Position numbers and translations under genes: made by a program. A model generated the notes under the pieces. It searched no databases. It saw nothing but the letters and a program-made list of their open reading frames with translations, and was not told where the DNA came from. DNA of 64,000 nucleotides from NCBI GenBank assembly GCA_964017145.1, contig OZ024843.1, positions 3,614,443-3,678,442 on the forward strand, given 5' to 3'. Shown piece by piece: positions 33,810-44,205 of the stretch. Position 1 is the first letter of the stretch. Every line of letters starts with the position of its first letter. Origin of the DNA: Agrocybe praecox. Its lineage: Eukaryota > Basidiomycota > Agaricomycetes > Agaricales > Agrocybaceae.

Positions 33810-35573
33810 TTAAATAGGACCTACCGACGCATGGGCTGTCCAGGTGGTGCTCCTTCTGGAAGCCACGATTTTCCCGTTCTTGATCGTCGTCCTGTCAAAA
33901 GGAGGATTGAGCACCGCGCTCCGTACACTGTCGCTTCCATGGAGAATGACCAAGTCCGCTCGATCACCGATGGTGGGCGCTAGATCGCGAGGAGAGGCAA
34001 GCCCAATGGCGAATTTGGAGGTGAGTGTTACGGACCGCTGTAGCGAAGAATGTAAGCAACGACTTCCGCGAGAAACAAGAATCTCAATGCCCGAAATAAA
34101 TGATAACATCCGAATAGGCAATCGACATACTATATACAGTCACTCACCAGGAGGGTCCTCAAATCGTCCTCTCTCGCGTTCTGGAAAATTCCCACTCCAA
34201 AAGAACACAGGCTGAGCGGATCGAGAGGCCCCTGAGGGGTGAACGCGTTGTCGACGTTGTTCACTGACATGGCGATGTCCACGCCGTACTTTTCCTTGAG
34301 GTAAGGAACACGAAGGGTACTACGGGGAGCACCAAGGGGTTCATGAGAGTGTGCACGACCTTGCATATACATGTCGGATTGGGGGAGTGAGACGAAAGTG
34401 ATGGGGAGGGAGGCGATCGAGGATAGGAGGGCCTCCCATTCTGTTGGGGAAAAGAGCTGCAGGCGGGTTGCATGCCCGATTGTGATCCGTGGACATTGGT
34501 TCTTCGAATTGGCCTGCTTGATGACCTCATAGACAAGAGGCTCGGAGTTGGGGTCCAGGTTATAGTCCAGGTGGAAATCGATAGCCAGACTGTGCGTTTC
34601 GGCAATATCGAAGATAAACTCAATGTTTCTCTTTGCACGATCGACGGTGGACTCGACATACGGTGCAGAACCAACGACGGCGACACCGGGACGAGCAGCC
34701 GCCTCTCTTAGGAGCTCCAAGTTACGTCCAGGGAGTGCATCATCCTCCGCCAAGGAGAAGAGTCGTTCTTGCGCGAATACTAGTACTTTCCATCAAATAT
34801 AACTTGAGATAAACCAAGACGCACGTACCAGCAATCTGCACCTCACATATACCTTCAAACTCCTCTTTCAGCCTGAGGCCCACATCCAAACACGCGAACC
34901 CAACTTGCTCGTCCACCTCCACGAATGCACGCATGCACGTCACCCCGGACTGTACACTCTCGAGAATGAGCCGGGCACCGCGGGCGTACAAGTCTGGAAC
35001 GTTGGATCCAAACGTCGATTTGGCGGTGTCGGTCAGGTGCATCGCTTCGGAGAAGTCTCTGGGCCATGTGTGAATGAGGGGTGAGGAAAAGTATTGCATA
35101 CATACCCAGTAACGAGCTCTCCGCATTGGTCGAGGATGAAGCATTTGTCCAGGTGGATGTGGGCATGACAGAACCTAGAGGAGAAAGCAGGGGTTCGTTA
35201 GTTCCCGATCCGATAATCACAACCACAATAATTCTACTACTAGTACTCACGAGGGCAATACCAAACCACCTTGCGAGTCTATCTTCGTAATGCGCGCACC
35301 AGTAGCGGTAACGTCTCCGTCGAAGTGGGATTCGGAATTGGAGGAGTCAGAGTCAGATGGTGAGATACGAACAATACGTCCTGCTTGACATAGAACATTC
35401 CACGTCTGCCGCGCCTTGTCGTGCTCAAAGTATGCCAGGCGGGCATTCCTGATTAGCAGCGTCTCAGTATCCGTATCGGTGTCGGCGTCGGATTCGACTA
35501 CACCGGCGACGGTCACGATTTGAGCTCTCGTGGTTGAGTTGCCAGTGTTGGAGTGGGTTGAAGTTGAATCCAT
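33810..35573 (-). CDS. Amidohydrolase, cytosine-deaminase-like metal-dependent hydrolase
   Basis: Five exons: 35573-35251, 35174-35106, 35058-34829, 34779-34148 and 34037-33810 (1482 nt, 493 aa). The TIM-barrel metal-binding signature is complete: CHAHIHLDKC (HxH, near residue 115), DFHLDYN, ITIGHATRL and a late Asp in SVNNVDNAF. The N-terminal beta-sandwich (LLIRNARLAYFE) and its C-terminal return (IGDRADLVIL) are also present. The HLDK motif is typical of cytosine deaminase and isopropylammelide-hydrolase relatives, which deaminate heterocyclic amines. The true substrate is unknown. An Asp/Thr repeat (SDADTDTDTETL) near the N-terminus is unusual for an enzyme and may be a linker. No targeting signal is seen. 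It lies head to tail with the FAD monooxygenase upstream, but shared regulation is not shown. Confidence 0.9.
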
Positions 35574-36152
35574 TGAAGTGGTAATCGATCAACCGTGTCC
35601 TGACGAGGTTGGATTTTGTAAGCTATAGGTCTGTATGGCAGTGCTTATTCATAGAGTACAAGTTACTTACTTATCTAGATTCTATCCTATCGGGCCCTCG
35701 AGTATATGCGTACGTGGGCTCGCGTGAGACCAACAAGTTGAAGCTCGCGCAGTTCATCCGGTGCCAACGAAACCCGGACCGGACCGAATGTCGAATATTT
35801 ATTATTCTAAGTGAGGGTATGGTAGGTGCATACGAGTAGTAGCTATATTAGCAGCTTCAGTACTGTAAGGATTAATGAGGTGTGACTGAGGAGGAGGAAG
35901 TGAGTAAGTTCGGAATCAACACCTGTACGTATGTACGCGGTAGTCTTACAGCAATGCCGTATAAAAATTAAAATAGATTCCTCCCGAACCTAATTTAGAA
36001 CAGCAATTCACGACCCACGTGATTTTATATACTACGCGTCTTGACGCGTCTGATCGACGTGACGAGGGGAAACCCATTAACATGATAATTCTTTTGATAG
36101 TCTCTGGGAGAGAAAACTATTAAACATCATTATTTACAATATAGCTATGCAC
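35574..36152. other. Promoter of the amidohydrolase and 3' flank of the monooxygenase
   Basis: About 580 bp without a gene. Short frames at 35609-35839 lack any domain. The region contains GACGCGTCTTGACGCGTC-like repeats near 36040 but no defined element. Confidence 0.3.
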
Positions 36153-38445
36153 TCAGCCAGAGATTTCACCAAAAACACCTTTGAAATATCTCTGTACACC
36201 TCGCACATCGCCTACTCGAGCTCCAACAACGCCATCAGGACGAATCACAAATATTCCGCTTGAGTTTTCTGGACCGCCATATGCAGCGTATGCATGCGAC
36301 CCACGGTCTTCAACCACCGTAAGTTCACCTGGGTAATCGGAAGAGAGTGATGCAGCAAGCGCAGCTCCATCCTCACCGCCTTTGACGATGACAACAGGAT
36401 GGACAAGCTCCGGAGGGTATGACGATATAGTAGCCAGGGCCTCACGAGGGTTGAGCTTTTTGGAGAATATGAGCACGGTGTGCCGCGTGGGTCTTAAGAG
36501 TTCGAAGAGCCTGGTCGTCTCCGTTGTGCCCTTGATCACCACCAACCCAGGAGCGTCGTCTGCTCTATCTCCAGCGCGAAGTGGGCTACCCTCCTCAACA
36601 CTATATGCAGAGCCAGCTCCTCTATCCAACCCAAGCTTCTCCGACTCCTCATCAACGACGATAGAGCTCCATCGATAGTTGACACCTAGCTGGTTGACCT
36701 TCCCAGTCCGATTCCATGCGTTCTCGTCTTTCGAATTGGATAAAGTATTTTTGAATATTGCGGTTGTGACGTTCAGCATTTCCGCAACTACTGGAAGACG
36801 CTCTTCTTCGTACGTCTCGAGAAGGCTTTCTGGAGCTAGCCCCTTGGTGACCAGTGCGAGTTTCCATCCCAAGTTGAATGAATCTTGTACCCCTGTGTTC
36901 ATTCCCTGAGAAAATTGGACGAGGGATCTCAACGTGAGTCTACGTTTAGAACTCGGAGCAGCTTACCTGACCTCCAGCAGGGCTGTGTATATGTGCAGCG
37001 TCTAAGCAGTCGTTAATAGATACTCTCTGTCAAACAAAAAAACCCTCGGCCTCACTCACCACCAACTACGAACACCCTTCCTTTCTTGAACTTATCTACC
37101 ATGCGGACGTTCACACTAGGTTTTTTTTAAGAACCATCAATCCTCGCATTTCGCTGACTACGATAAACTGAAACTTACGTGTAAGGGGATGCACAAACCA
37201 CTTCTCCCCACTTGATATCTTCCCTATTGCCTGTCGTTTGCTTTAGCAGTGCCTTCAATTTAACCGGATCTGCAGCAATGTCGCTCATTGTCTTCTGGTC
37301 AGCAAGAAGCGTAGGGCTTCCAAGGATAAAACTGAACACCCCTGGGTTCTCGGTGCCGCGTACAACGTTCCTATGTAAAAAAAAAAATCGTCACGTTCAA
37401 GGTTCCGCATAGAGAAAAATCATTGAAAGACATACAACGTATTGGCCAGATCACCCCACAAATGCCATCTCTATAAATATATTTCAAAACCGTCAAAACC
37501 ATTACTGGGTATCAAGTTCAAAGAATAACTTATCCACATACCTCATGGGTGAGTCCTTCGAGCTTAATGTCGCCCACAAGCATCCTCTGTTCAGTCGTCT
37601 CTCCCATAAAAGTCAGGCCCAGCTGTTTCCTGACCACGCCACGCGCACCGTCCGCTCCAATAACCCACTTATACGAAGCTTCCTCTATCACCGTCGTAGG
37701 CGATGGCTCGGTGGAATCAGAGGAGGTTCGTCGGACGTGTGATGATCCAAGGTCATGCTTAGCCAACTTGACGTGCACATTCCCCTCTGAATCATCCTGC
37801 TCGAAAGAGAGGAGCTCGACGCCCAACTCGACCGTGCATCCCAGTTTCTCGAGCTCTGCGCGGATGATCTTGTCGAGGTTGTCTTGGCCGAGTGTTTTGG
37901 GATTCATCTATGGAAAGAAAAAAACCTCTCGTGATGAGCTGGATCGCTGTTGTTTGATGATATGACATGCCGCAACTCACGTATGGCTTGGACGGCGTAG
38001 GCTTAATATACGGTGCGGAATGAAATTCCTTCATAACTTCAACGCCTTCGGGCATCTTGTACACGCGAAACTCTGAAATATTGATAGCGCGTTTTAATAC
38101 TTCATCAAGGATACCCAGAGACTCGAATGTTTCGAAGGAACGCGGCTGGAAATACACACGTTAATTGTTAGACTGCAAGGCCACAGAGTATGGAGTAAGT
38201 ATGACTGGGAGTAACTAACCATGAGCCCTGCACCCCGCTGTCCGATCCTGTTTGTAGTCGTCTTTTCAATCACCCGTACTGGGACGCCATTTCGCAGCAG
38301 CGACAGTGCCAGAATGAGTCCCGATGGTCCCGAGCCGACCTATCACGATCACGAAGAGAACAGATGTATGGTAAGTGATCGTGCAATGGCCTGAGGAAAA
38401 CGACAACATGGTGGTGGTACTTACGATGAGTATTTCAGCCGTCAT
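36153..38445 (-). CDS. FAD-dependent aromatic monooxygenase (phenol hydroxylase-like)
   Basis: Nine exons: 38445-38425, 38339-38220, 38145-37981, 37907-37542, 37470-37436, 37370-37179, 37115-37060, 37001-36967 and 36905-36153 (1743 nt, 580 aa). The FAD Rossmann motif is VGSGPSGLILALSLL (residues 8-22), the DG motif is VIGADGARGVVRKQLG, and the third FAD motif is VGDAAHIHSPAGGQGMN. These define the PF01494 class A flavoprotein hydroxylases. The last about 170 residues form the thioredoxin-like C-terminal domain seen in phenol 2-monooxygenase and TfdB/PgaE relatives (IFVIRPDGVVGARV). It hydroxylates aromatic or polyketide rings using NAD(P)H and oxygen. The first exon is only 21 nt and two others are 35 nt. 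The enzyme could serve lignin-aromatic catabolism or secondary metabolism. Confidence 0.92.
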
Positions 38446-39380
38446 TTTCTTGTAGCGGTTCCACTCGTTCTTTATATTCAAAAAAATTATGGGTGTAAAC
38501 CTGTAGATGTGGGAGGTCAGATTCAAAGCTTTGAAGCCCTACCTAAGAACCATCGTGCTTTATATACCCCACGAGGGGCCCAGTCGGAAAGGAAAGAAAA
38601 CCGTTCGGTTCTTCAAGCGTTATGCCTAGAGTCAGTCATATTCATTAGTTGCTACACATTGTAACATATTCGTTCGGCCCTAGATGAGTACTCTCGGCAC
38701 AAAATACATTTAACGGCGGCTCAATGAGTAATTCTCACATACGTATGCACAGACAACCGACACAGAGAGATAATAATAGATGAAGGCCAGAACCCGCGAA
38801 GTCACGGAAAGGCTGTTTTCAATAGATCTATTCCTGGAACGCAGCACGGGCGAGTGTCAACGCGTCTTGACGGCGGCACGAATATGACGTACATGGTGCT
38901 AGGAAACGGGATTAACATAAGTTAATTCAGCGCTCAGCGGTCGCTCAGATAGGATGGCTATGTCAGGAATCGAAATACGATCTGCAATGACGGACATGAT
39001 ATGAATAGACGACGGAAAGGCCTGACCAGAAAGTGTCGAGAAAGAAAGGCATAACCAGTTCCCCAGGTTCCAATATTCAGGGGATGGTAGTTGGATATGT
39101 TGGAGGAGATACATGAAATAAAATCGTCCACTGGCGAGTTCCTTGAATAGTGCAATGGCTTGCAAATTGCAATGGGCGCTGCCAGTGGGTCGAGGTGGGT
39201 CACCCAGTCTAAAGCTTGAATTTGGCTTGACTGGGACCGCCAGGTGGCCCCGAAGCAGCCTCTATAATTCTCCGAGACCCCCCAGTGGCAGCCAGCGGCC
39301 ATCGGGTTCTCTGCCACACACCATCAAGTGATTTCCTGCTTTTTTTAAAAATCTTCCCAGTCTCTCAAAGCGAGTGGCTA
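38446..39380. other. Intergenic region, no supported gene
   Basis: Contains the monooxygenase promoter. Frames at 38899-39317 (minus) and elsewhere lack domains. A short stretch around 39412-39500 reads EVIEEIIQDVGSETLYAYYLEE on the plus strand followed by a good donor (GTGAGT), but an in-frame TAG precedes it; it may be a broken exon of the following metacaspase-like relic or of another gene. Confidence 0.3.
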
Positions 39381-39589
39381 ACTCTCAACACCATTCCCCC
39401 CGTTTTTCTCAACGAATTCATGGCAGCAAAATAGGAAGTCATCGAAGAGATTATCCAGGACGTTGGAAGCGAAACGCTTTATGCCTACTACCTGGAGGAG
39501 GTGAGTCTAAATCTGGTTTCAAAGAAACAGACCTTAACGCTCAGCATGAACTTTCCTTGGATGATTTTCAGGTGATATGCGGGACTGAG

Positions 39590-40588
39590 GTCCCCACTCC
39601 TCTACAAGAAAAACCTTCCACGTCGATAATGCCAGGGATATTTCGGCCGCCCCATGTAGAGGGACCATTATTTGAATCGCCTACTGCCAAATACTGTACT
39701 GGTTATTGCCGTGATCGACTAATTGTCAGAAAACCGGTTAAGGTCGCTTCCGAACATCCTCAGTTGGCTATGAGACTCAACACGAGCAGACAGATATTAA
39801 GCAGGTCTTTGCGGGAAAAGGAAAGAAACATGCGGTACGCGACGATTCTAATCTAATGGACCGTCGCACGATCCCATGATCTGCGGCAACGGCCGAACGC
39901 TGCAAGAGCGTAAACCCCAAATTTTGACACTAATATTTATGCAGGATACAAATGAGAAGAAGGCAGAAGTTGTATTTATTTTCATTTTTTTTGCTGTACA
40001 TCGGCTAACACTAATTTAGACCTGTCTTTCAGCGTCGAAAAACAGCGATTTAGCATGGGAAGATATGGATGGACGATCATTGACAACCCATCTAATCAAC
40101 TTACTCCGTACGTTTCAAGTATACATTTGAGGTGCAGACTTCATCGTGGCACCGGTTTAAAATCCTACTTTCAATTTGTAGGAGAAAATCCCGACTGCAG
40201 CCGTAAAGAAGTTGTCACTCTCATCAGGTAGTGCCAAATATATATATCATTAGTCCGTCACGGGTTATTTACCCAGTATTCTAATGCGCTTTTGCGGGTA
40301 TATCCACAAGTTCCACGAGTTCTTCCAACTGTACAATCAGAAACGGCCCATATTGCGTGGCGAAAAGGAGGTAACACCCTCATTAGGTGAGCCGGAAGCC
40401 CATAATTTCCAAAATCCACAGGTACGTGGCACTGAACATTGGTATTTACTATGACAATCAAAGTTGAATTGAAAATTGTCACACAGATATCCAGTCATTA
40501 CCCACTGGTGAGTACTTCGAGTTCGCAAAGCGGTGGTTGTATTTTCTGATCCATAAGGTAGGATATGAGTAAGATTTTTAGACTATGA
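39590..40588 (+). pseudogene. C-terminal metacaspase paralog fragment without catalytic exons
   Basis: Matches the last six exons of the intact metacaspase (53750-56208). The shared segments are SIMPGIFRPP (PTAKYCTGYCR follows), CLSASKNSDLAWED, GRSLTTHLINLLR, PEAHNFQNPQ and the final DMSKIFRL. Four exons (40020-40107, 40182-40227, 40487-40507, 40562-40588) have exactly the same lengths (88, 46, 21, 27 nt) and the same splice phases. The acceptor before the exon at about 40300 is damaged (GGTATA where the intact gene has TTTTAG), and that exon carries a deletion. The p20 domain with the His/Cys dyad is absent upstream. It is therefore a truncated duplicate, most likely a pseudogene, though the last exons are remarkably well kept. 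Confidence 0.75.
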
Positions 40589-42256
40589 TTTGTCCTACTA
40601 TATACCACTCAATTCTACATATCAACCTTGGCGAAAAAGTTTAGCGGGTGCTAAAGTGATCAATAATAAATGAAGACCGGTATCATTTTCAGTCTTACGC
40701 AGCTCAAACAGGTTTAGACGCCCGTCCACTTCCTAAATAAGTAGATACATACTACGATGTAAGCTCTGAAGCCTCGCTTTGGTTAGGCGTAGAGGGAAAT
40801 GCACATATATTGATATATGACACTTGTTTCCAAAGAGGGGTCTTTAAACGATTACAATACCTCCCACAAACTCGACGGCGCCAGCAAGATTTGGACTTGG
40901 AGCTTCAAATTTACCATGCCAATGCCGTGTGATCCGGGCGCATCGTTACGCGTTAGGCTCGGAACAAGCCCTGTGCGCTCCGGGCCACACAACGCCTTTG
41001 CTTGCGGAGCAAACATTCACCGGCGAAGAACGGCGGCTTGGAACGAATCTAGTGTGTCGCGTCATCGTACTACCTTTGTCTATGTCTATTGATCAATTGA
41101 CATCCAAGGTAGTGTCACGCAAATGGAAAAAAGGTGATCAATGTACTTTTCTTGGCGAAGTATTAAATCCGTGTATATAGCGGGTACATCCTGTGAGTGA
41201 AGGCGCTATGATTCTGAACAGCTAGGGGCCTGGTTCTGTGACGTAGGCGTTTGTTAACTTATGAAAAAAAGGCGTAAAAGCTGTCGAATGCCGCCTGACA
41301 GGATAGTCAAGATCTATCATTTTCGGTACAATATTCCATGCTGATTAGTGTCTGACTGACTGTGACAACAACAAACTTTGTGAATGCTACCCAAAGGTAT
41401 TAATTGACTTTACCTCAAAGCCACCTCATTGCTGTTGGCTGTTTCTCTCTCCTTCTCCGACGGCTTTGTGGGCCTTATTTTACGGACGATCGCGTCGGAT
41501 TATAAGGCTACTACCCTGTTCGCTACTCCGCATTACCTGGAAAAGATGCCTCCTTCTTTTCCAACACCAATGTCAGCAGCCAGAGTGATGTCAATTAATG
41601 GGCCGTACTAATAAAATGGCTTGAAGTGCGCTCTATCGAGTGCTCTGTGACTTCGGACTTTAATTTTTTGAACTTGACTATAATACTCTATGTGCGCGTC
41701 ACGGTCGCGTCAGGTTATCGCCCAAGAAGGACGCGACACGCAAAACAGGAATAAGATCCTGGTTCCTGACCATCTATTGCTAATGTATCGATGAGCTGAT
41801 CAGCCCAACTTTTGCGCGTATATGCGAAAGCACTCATACGTCCACCCGCAATAACGTAGGGGTGTTCGGTGTTTAAATTTCATTTATGCGGTGATAATGA
41901 TGATAACATAATGTTATCTGTAGGGTGACCAAATGCCATGATTCAGGTCTTTGTTCAATGCAGTGTTTCAGTATTTCTTCTATACATGATTACCGACTAT
42001 AGTGTTTTTTTATTGTTTTTTTATGTTACTTCTGCGAAATCACATTCACTCTACGGACAGAAATCGGTCTGGCTAATTGGCTGCATGTAAACCAGAATCT
42101 TTTTTCTAGTACCGGAATCATAAGATTCTAGCCGGCACTTACATCGTGAGTGTCTGCAGGAAAGATGGACGATTACTTGCCTAAATAGGGGCGAGCGGCA
42201 CACCGGTTGGTGCAATCACCTGATCTGATAATTATGACATCGACCTTCGTATTCAG
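40589..42256. other. Intergenic stretch before the aldolase gene
   Basis: No supported gene. Frames around 40817-41180 read as protein-like in pieces (TFTGEERRLGTNLVCRVIV in one frame) but are broken and match no family I recognise; they may be a decayed gene. The part after about 41900 is AT-rich and leads into the aldolase promoter. Confidence 0.3.
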
Positions 42257-42263
42257 TATAAAA
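42257..42263 (+). promoter_or_regulatory. TATA box of the aldolase gene
   Basis: TATAAAA lies 73 bp before the start codon and is followed by a C/T- and A-rich leader (CATCATCACTACCACAC), the usual layout of a highly expressed fungal glycolytic promoter. Confidence 0.6.
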
Positions 42264-42335
42264 TCGGGAAACGCGTCTTATCCCGCTTTTCCCGAAACCA
42301 TCATCACTACCACACTTTCAATTCACACATAAATC

Positions 42336-43352
42336 ATGGGCATTCTCGATGTTGTCCCTGTAAGACGCGCTCAAGATGATCCGATCCTTTGTGATTCACA
42401 GTCGCTGACGTTCCTCTAGGCCGGCGTTTTGACTGGCGATAACGTTCGCAAATTGTTCGATTACGCCAAAGAACACAAAGTATGTCATTTCTTCAGAAAA
42501 TATTATGATGTACTAAGTTTTTCTTCAAGTTCGCCATTCCAGTAAGTCCTGGATACTGTTTGCGATCTGATGCAAACCCCTAAGTTTCCTTAGGCCATCG
42601 TGAGTAAGTTTTCGTTCCCATGTACGCCCGCCATTCATCGTTCTCTTTTCTTTCAGAACGTTACTTCTACTTCTGTCGCAAACGCTGTTCTCGAAGCTGC
42701 TCGGTAAGTGTTTTCGATTTTACCCGACGACATATCGATGTCATCGATTTATATTTATCTTATCGCGATTACCCCTTTTTCCAGTGACATCAAATCGCCT
42801 ATCATCATCCAAGTTTCGCAAGGTGGAAGTGCCTACTTTGCTGGAAAGGGTCTTGCCAACGACAAGCAGCAAGCTTCTATCCTTGGTGCTATCGCTGCTG
42901 CCCACCATGTGCGCTTGATGGCTCCTGCATACGGCATGTAAGTACTATGCATTTGGTACATTTGTTCGCCGACCCACAAGTTCTTTAGTCCTGTCGTTAT
43001 GCACTCTGATCACTGCGCCGAGAAGCTCCTCCCATGGTTCGACGGTATGCTCGCTGCCGACGAGGCATACTACAAGGAACACAACGAGCCCCTCTTCTCT
43101 TCTCACATGCTCGATCTCTCTGAAGAGCCCAAAGATCAGAATATTGCCACATGTGTCAAGTACTTCAAACGTATGTCTGCTATCGGCATTTGGCTTGAGA
43201 TGGAAATTGGTATCACCGGTGGAGAAGAAGACGGTGTCGACAACACTGGTGCCGATAATGCCAGTCTCTATACCCAACCCGAAGACATCTACGATGTGTA
43301 CCAGGCCTTGAGCGCCATCGGACCTAACTTCAGCATTGCTGCTGCGTTCGGA

Positions 43353-43390
<38 letters not shown>

Positions 43391-43820
43391 TCTCCCTGAC
43401 CTGCTCGGCAAGCACCAGGCTTATACTGCCGACAAGCTTGGAAAGAAGGACACAAAACCTTTGTACCTCGTTTTCCACGGTGGATCAGGATCGACCAAGG
43501 AAGAAATTTCTACTGCTGTGTCTAACGGTGTTGTCAAGATGAACGTTGATACTGATACTCAGTTCGCTTACCTTGTTGGCATCCGGGTTCGTCACTTGCG
43601 TCTTTCCATGGCTTCCTTCCATACACTAACATCCTCCTTGTAGGACTTCGTCACCAAAAAGTCTGGCTACCTCCAGACACAAGTTGGCAACCCAGAAGGT
43701 AGTGACAAGCCCAACAAGAAGTACTACGATCCTCGTGTGTGGGTGCGTGAGGGCGAGAAGACTTTGTCTGAGCGTGTCAAGGAAGCATGCAAGGATCTTG
43801 GCAATGTTGAGCGTCTGTAA
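42336..43820 (+). CDS. FBA1: Fructose-bisphosphate aldolase, class II
   Basis: Eight exons: 42336-42359, 42420-42479, 42530-42541, 42594-42599, 42657-42703, 42785-42937, 42989-43586 and 43644-43820 (1077 nt, 358 aa, the normal fungal length). The class II signatures are present: FAIPAINVTS near the start, MHSDHCAEKLLPW with the zinc His and catalytic Asp, GGEEDGVDN, AFGNVHGVYKPGNV with zinc His, and VFHGGSGST followed by VKMNVDTDTQFAY (phosphate and substrate binding). It cleaves fructose 1,6-bisphosphate into DHAP and glyceraldehyde 3-phosphate in cytosolic glycolysis. Exons 3 and 4 are 12 and 6 nt and are needed to make the conserved FAIPAI segment. A stop at 43820 follows VERL. Confidence 0.97.
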
Positions 43821-44205
43821 TAGTAGGAAGCAATATCAATTATATGTATTATTTTGACATACCAATTCAATAAAAAGCCAATGGGAAAAAATAATTAAAA
43901 GCTCTCAAGTGCTACTCAAGGGAATGAGTAGAATCCTACTTGACCGGGACCGGCGTGCCGCCTTTTATTTACCTGACGTCAGGGTCACATTGCACGTGCA
44001 TAGTCATGTCATGCTTAGTGTCACATCTGCTTTAGATTTCGCCAGCGAATTGGACACGTCGCTGCTTATTCTTTTACCATTGTCCTTCAATTCTCTTAGC
44101 CTATTTTCCCCTCTTTTCACTCCTCCAGGGTCCTCAGAAACTGCCGGTATACTGCTAGACGGAGAAAACAGGTTATCAGAAGCTCGAAACTAAAATCTAG
44201 CCAAA
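43821..44205. other. Aldolase 3' flank and SEC63 promoter
   Basis: AATAAAA-like sequence (CAATAAAAAGCC, about 43868) is a plausible polyadenylation signal for the aldolase. The remaining about 300 bp carries the SEC63 promoter; no TATA box is evident. Confidence 0.4.

Noticed and set aside
42945..43478. 177-codon minus-strand frame across the aldolase
   Set aside because: Shadow of the long aldolase exon 7.
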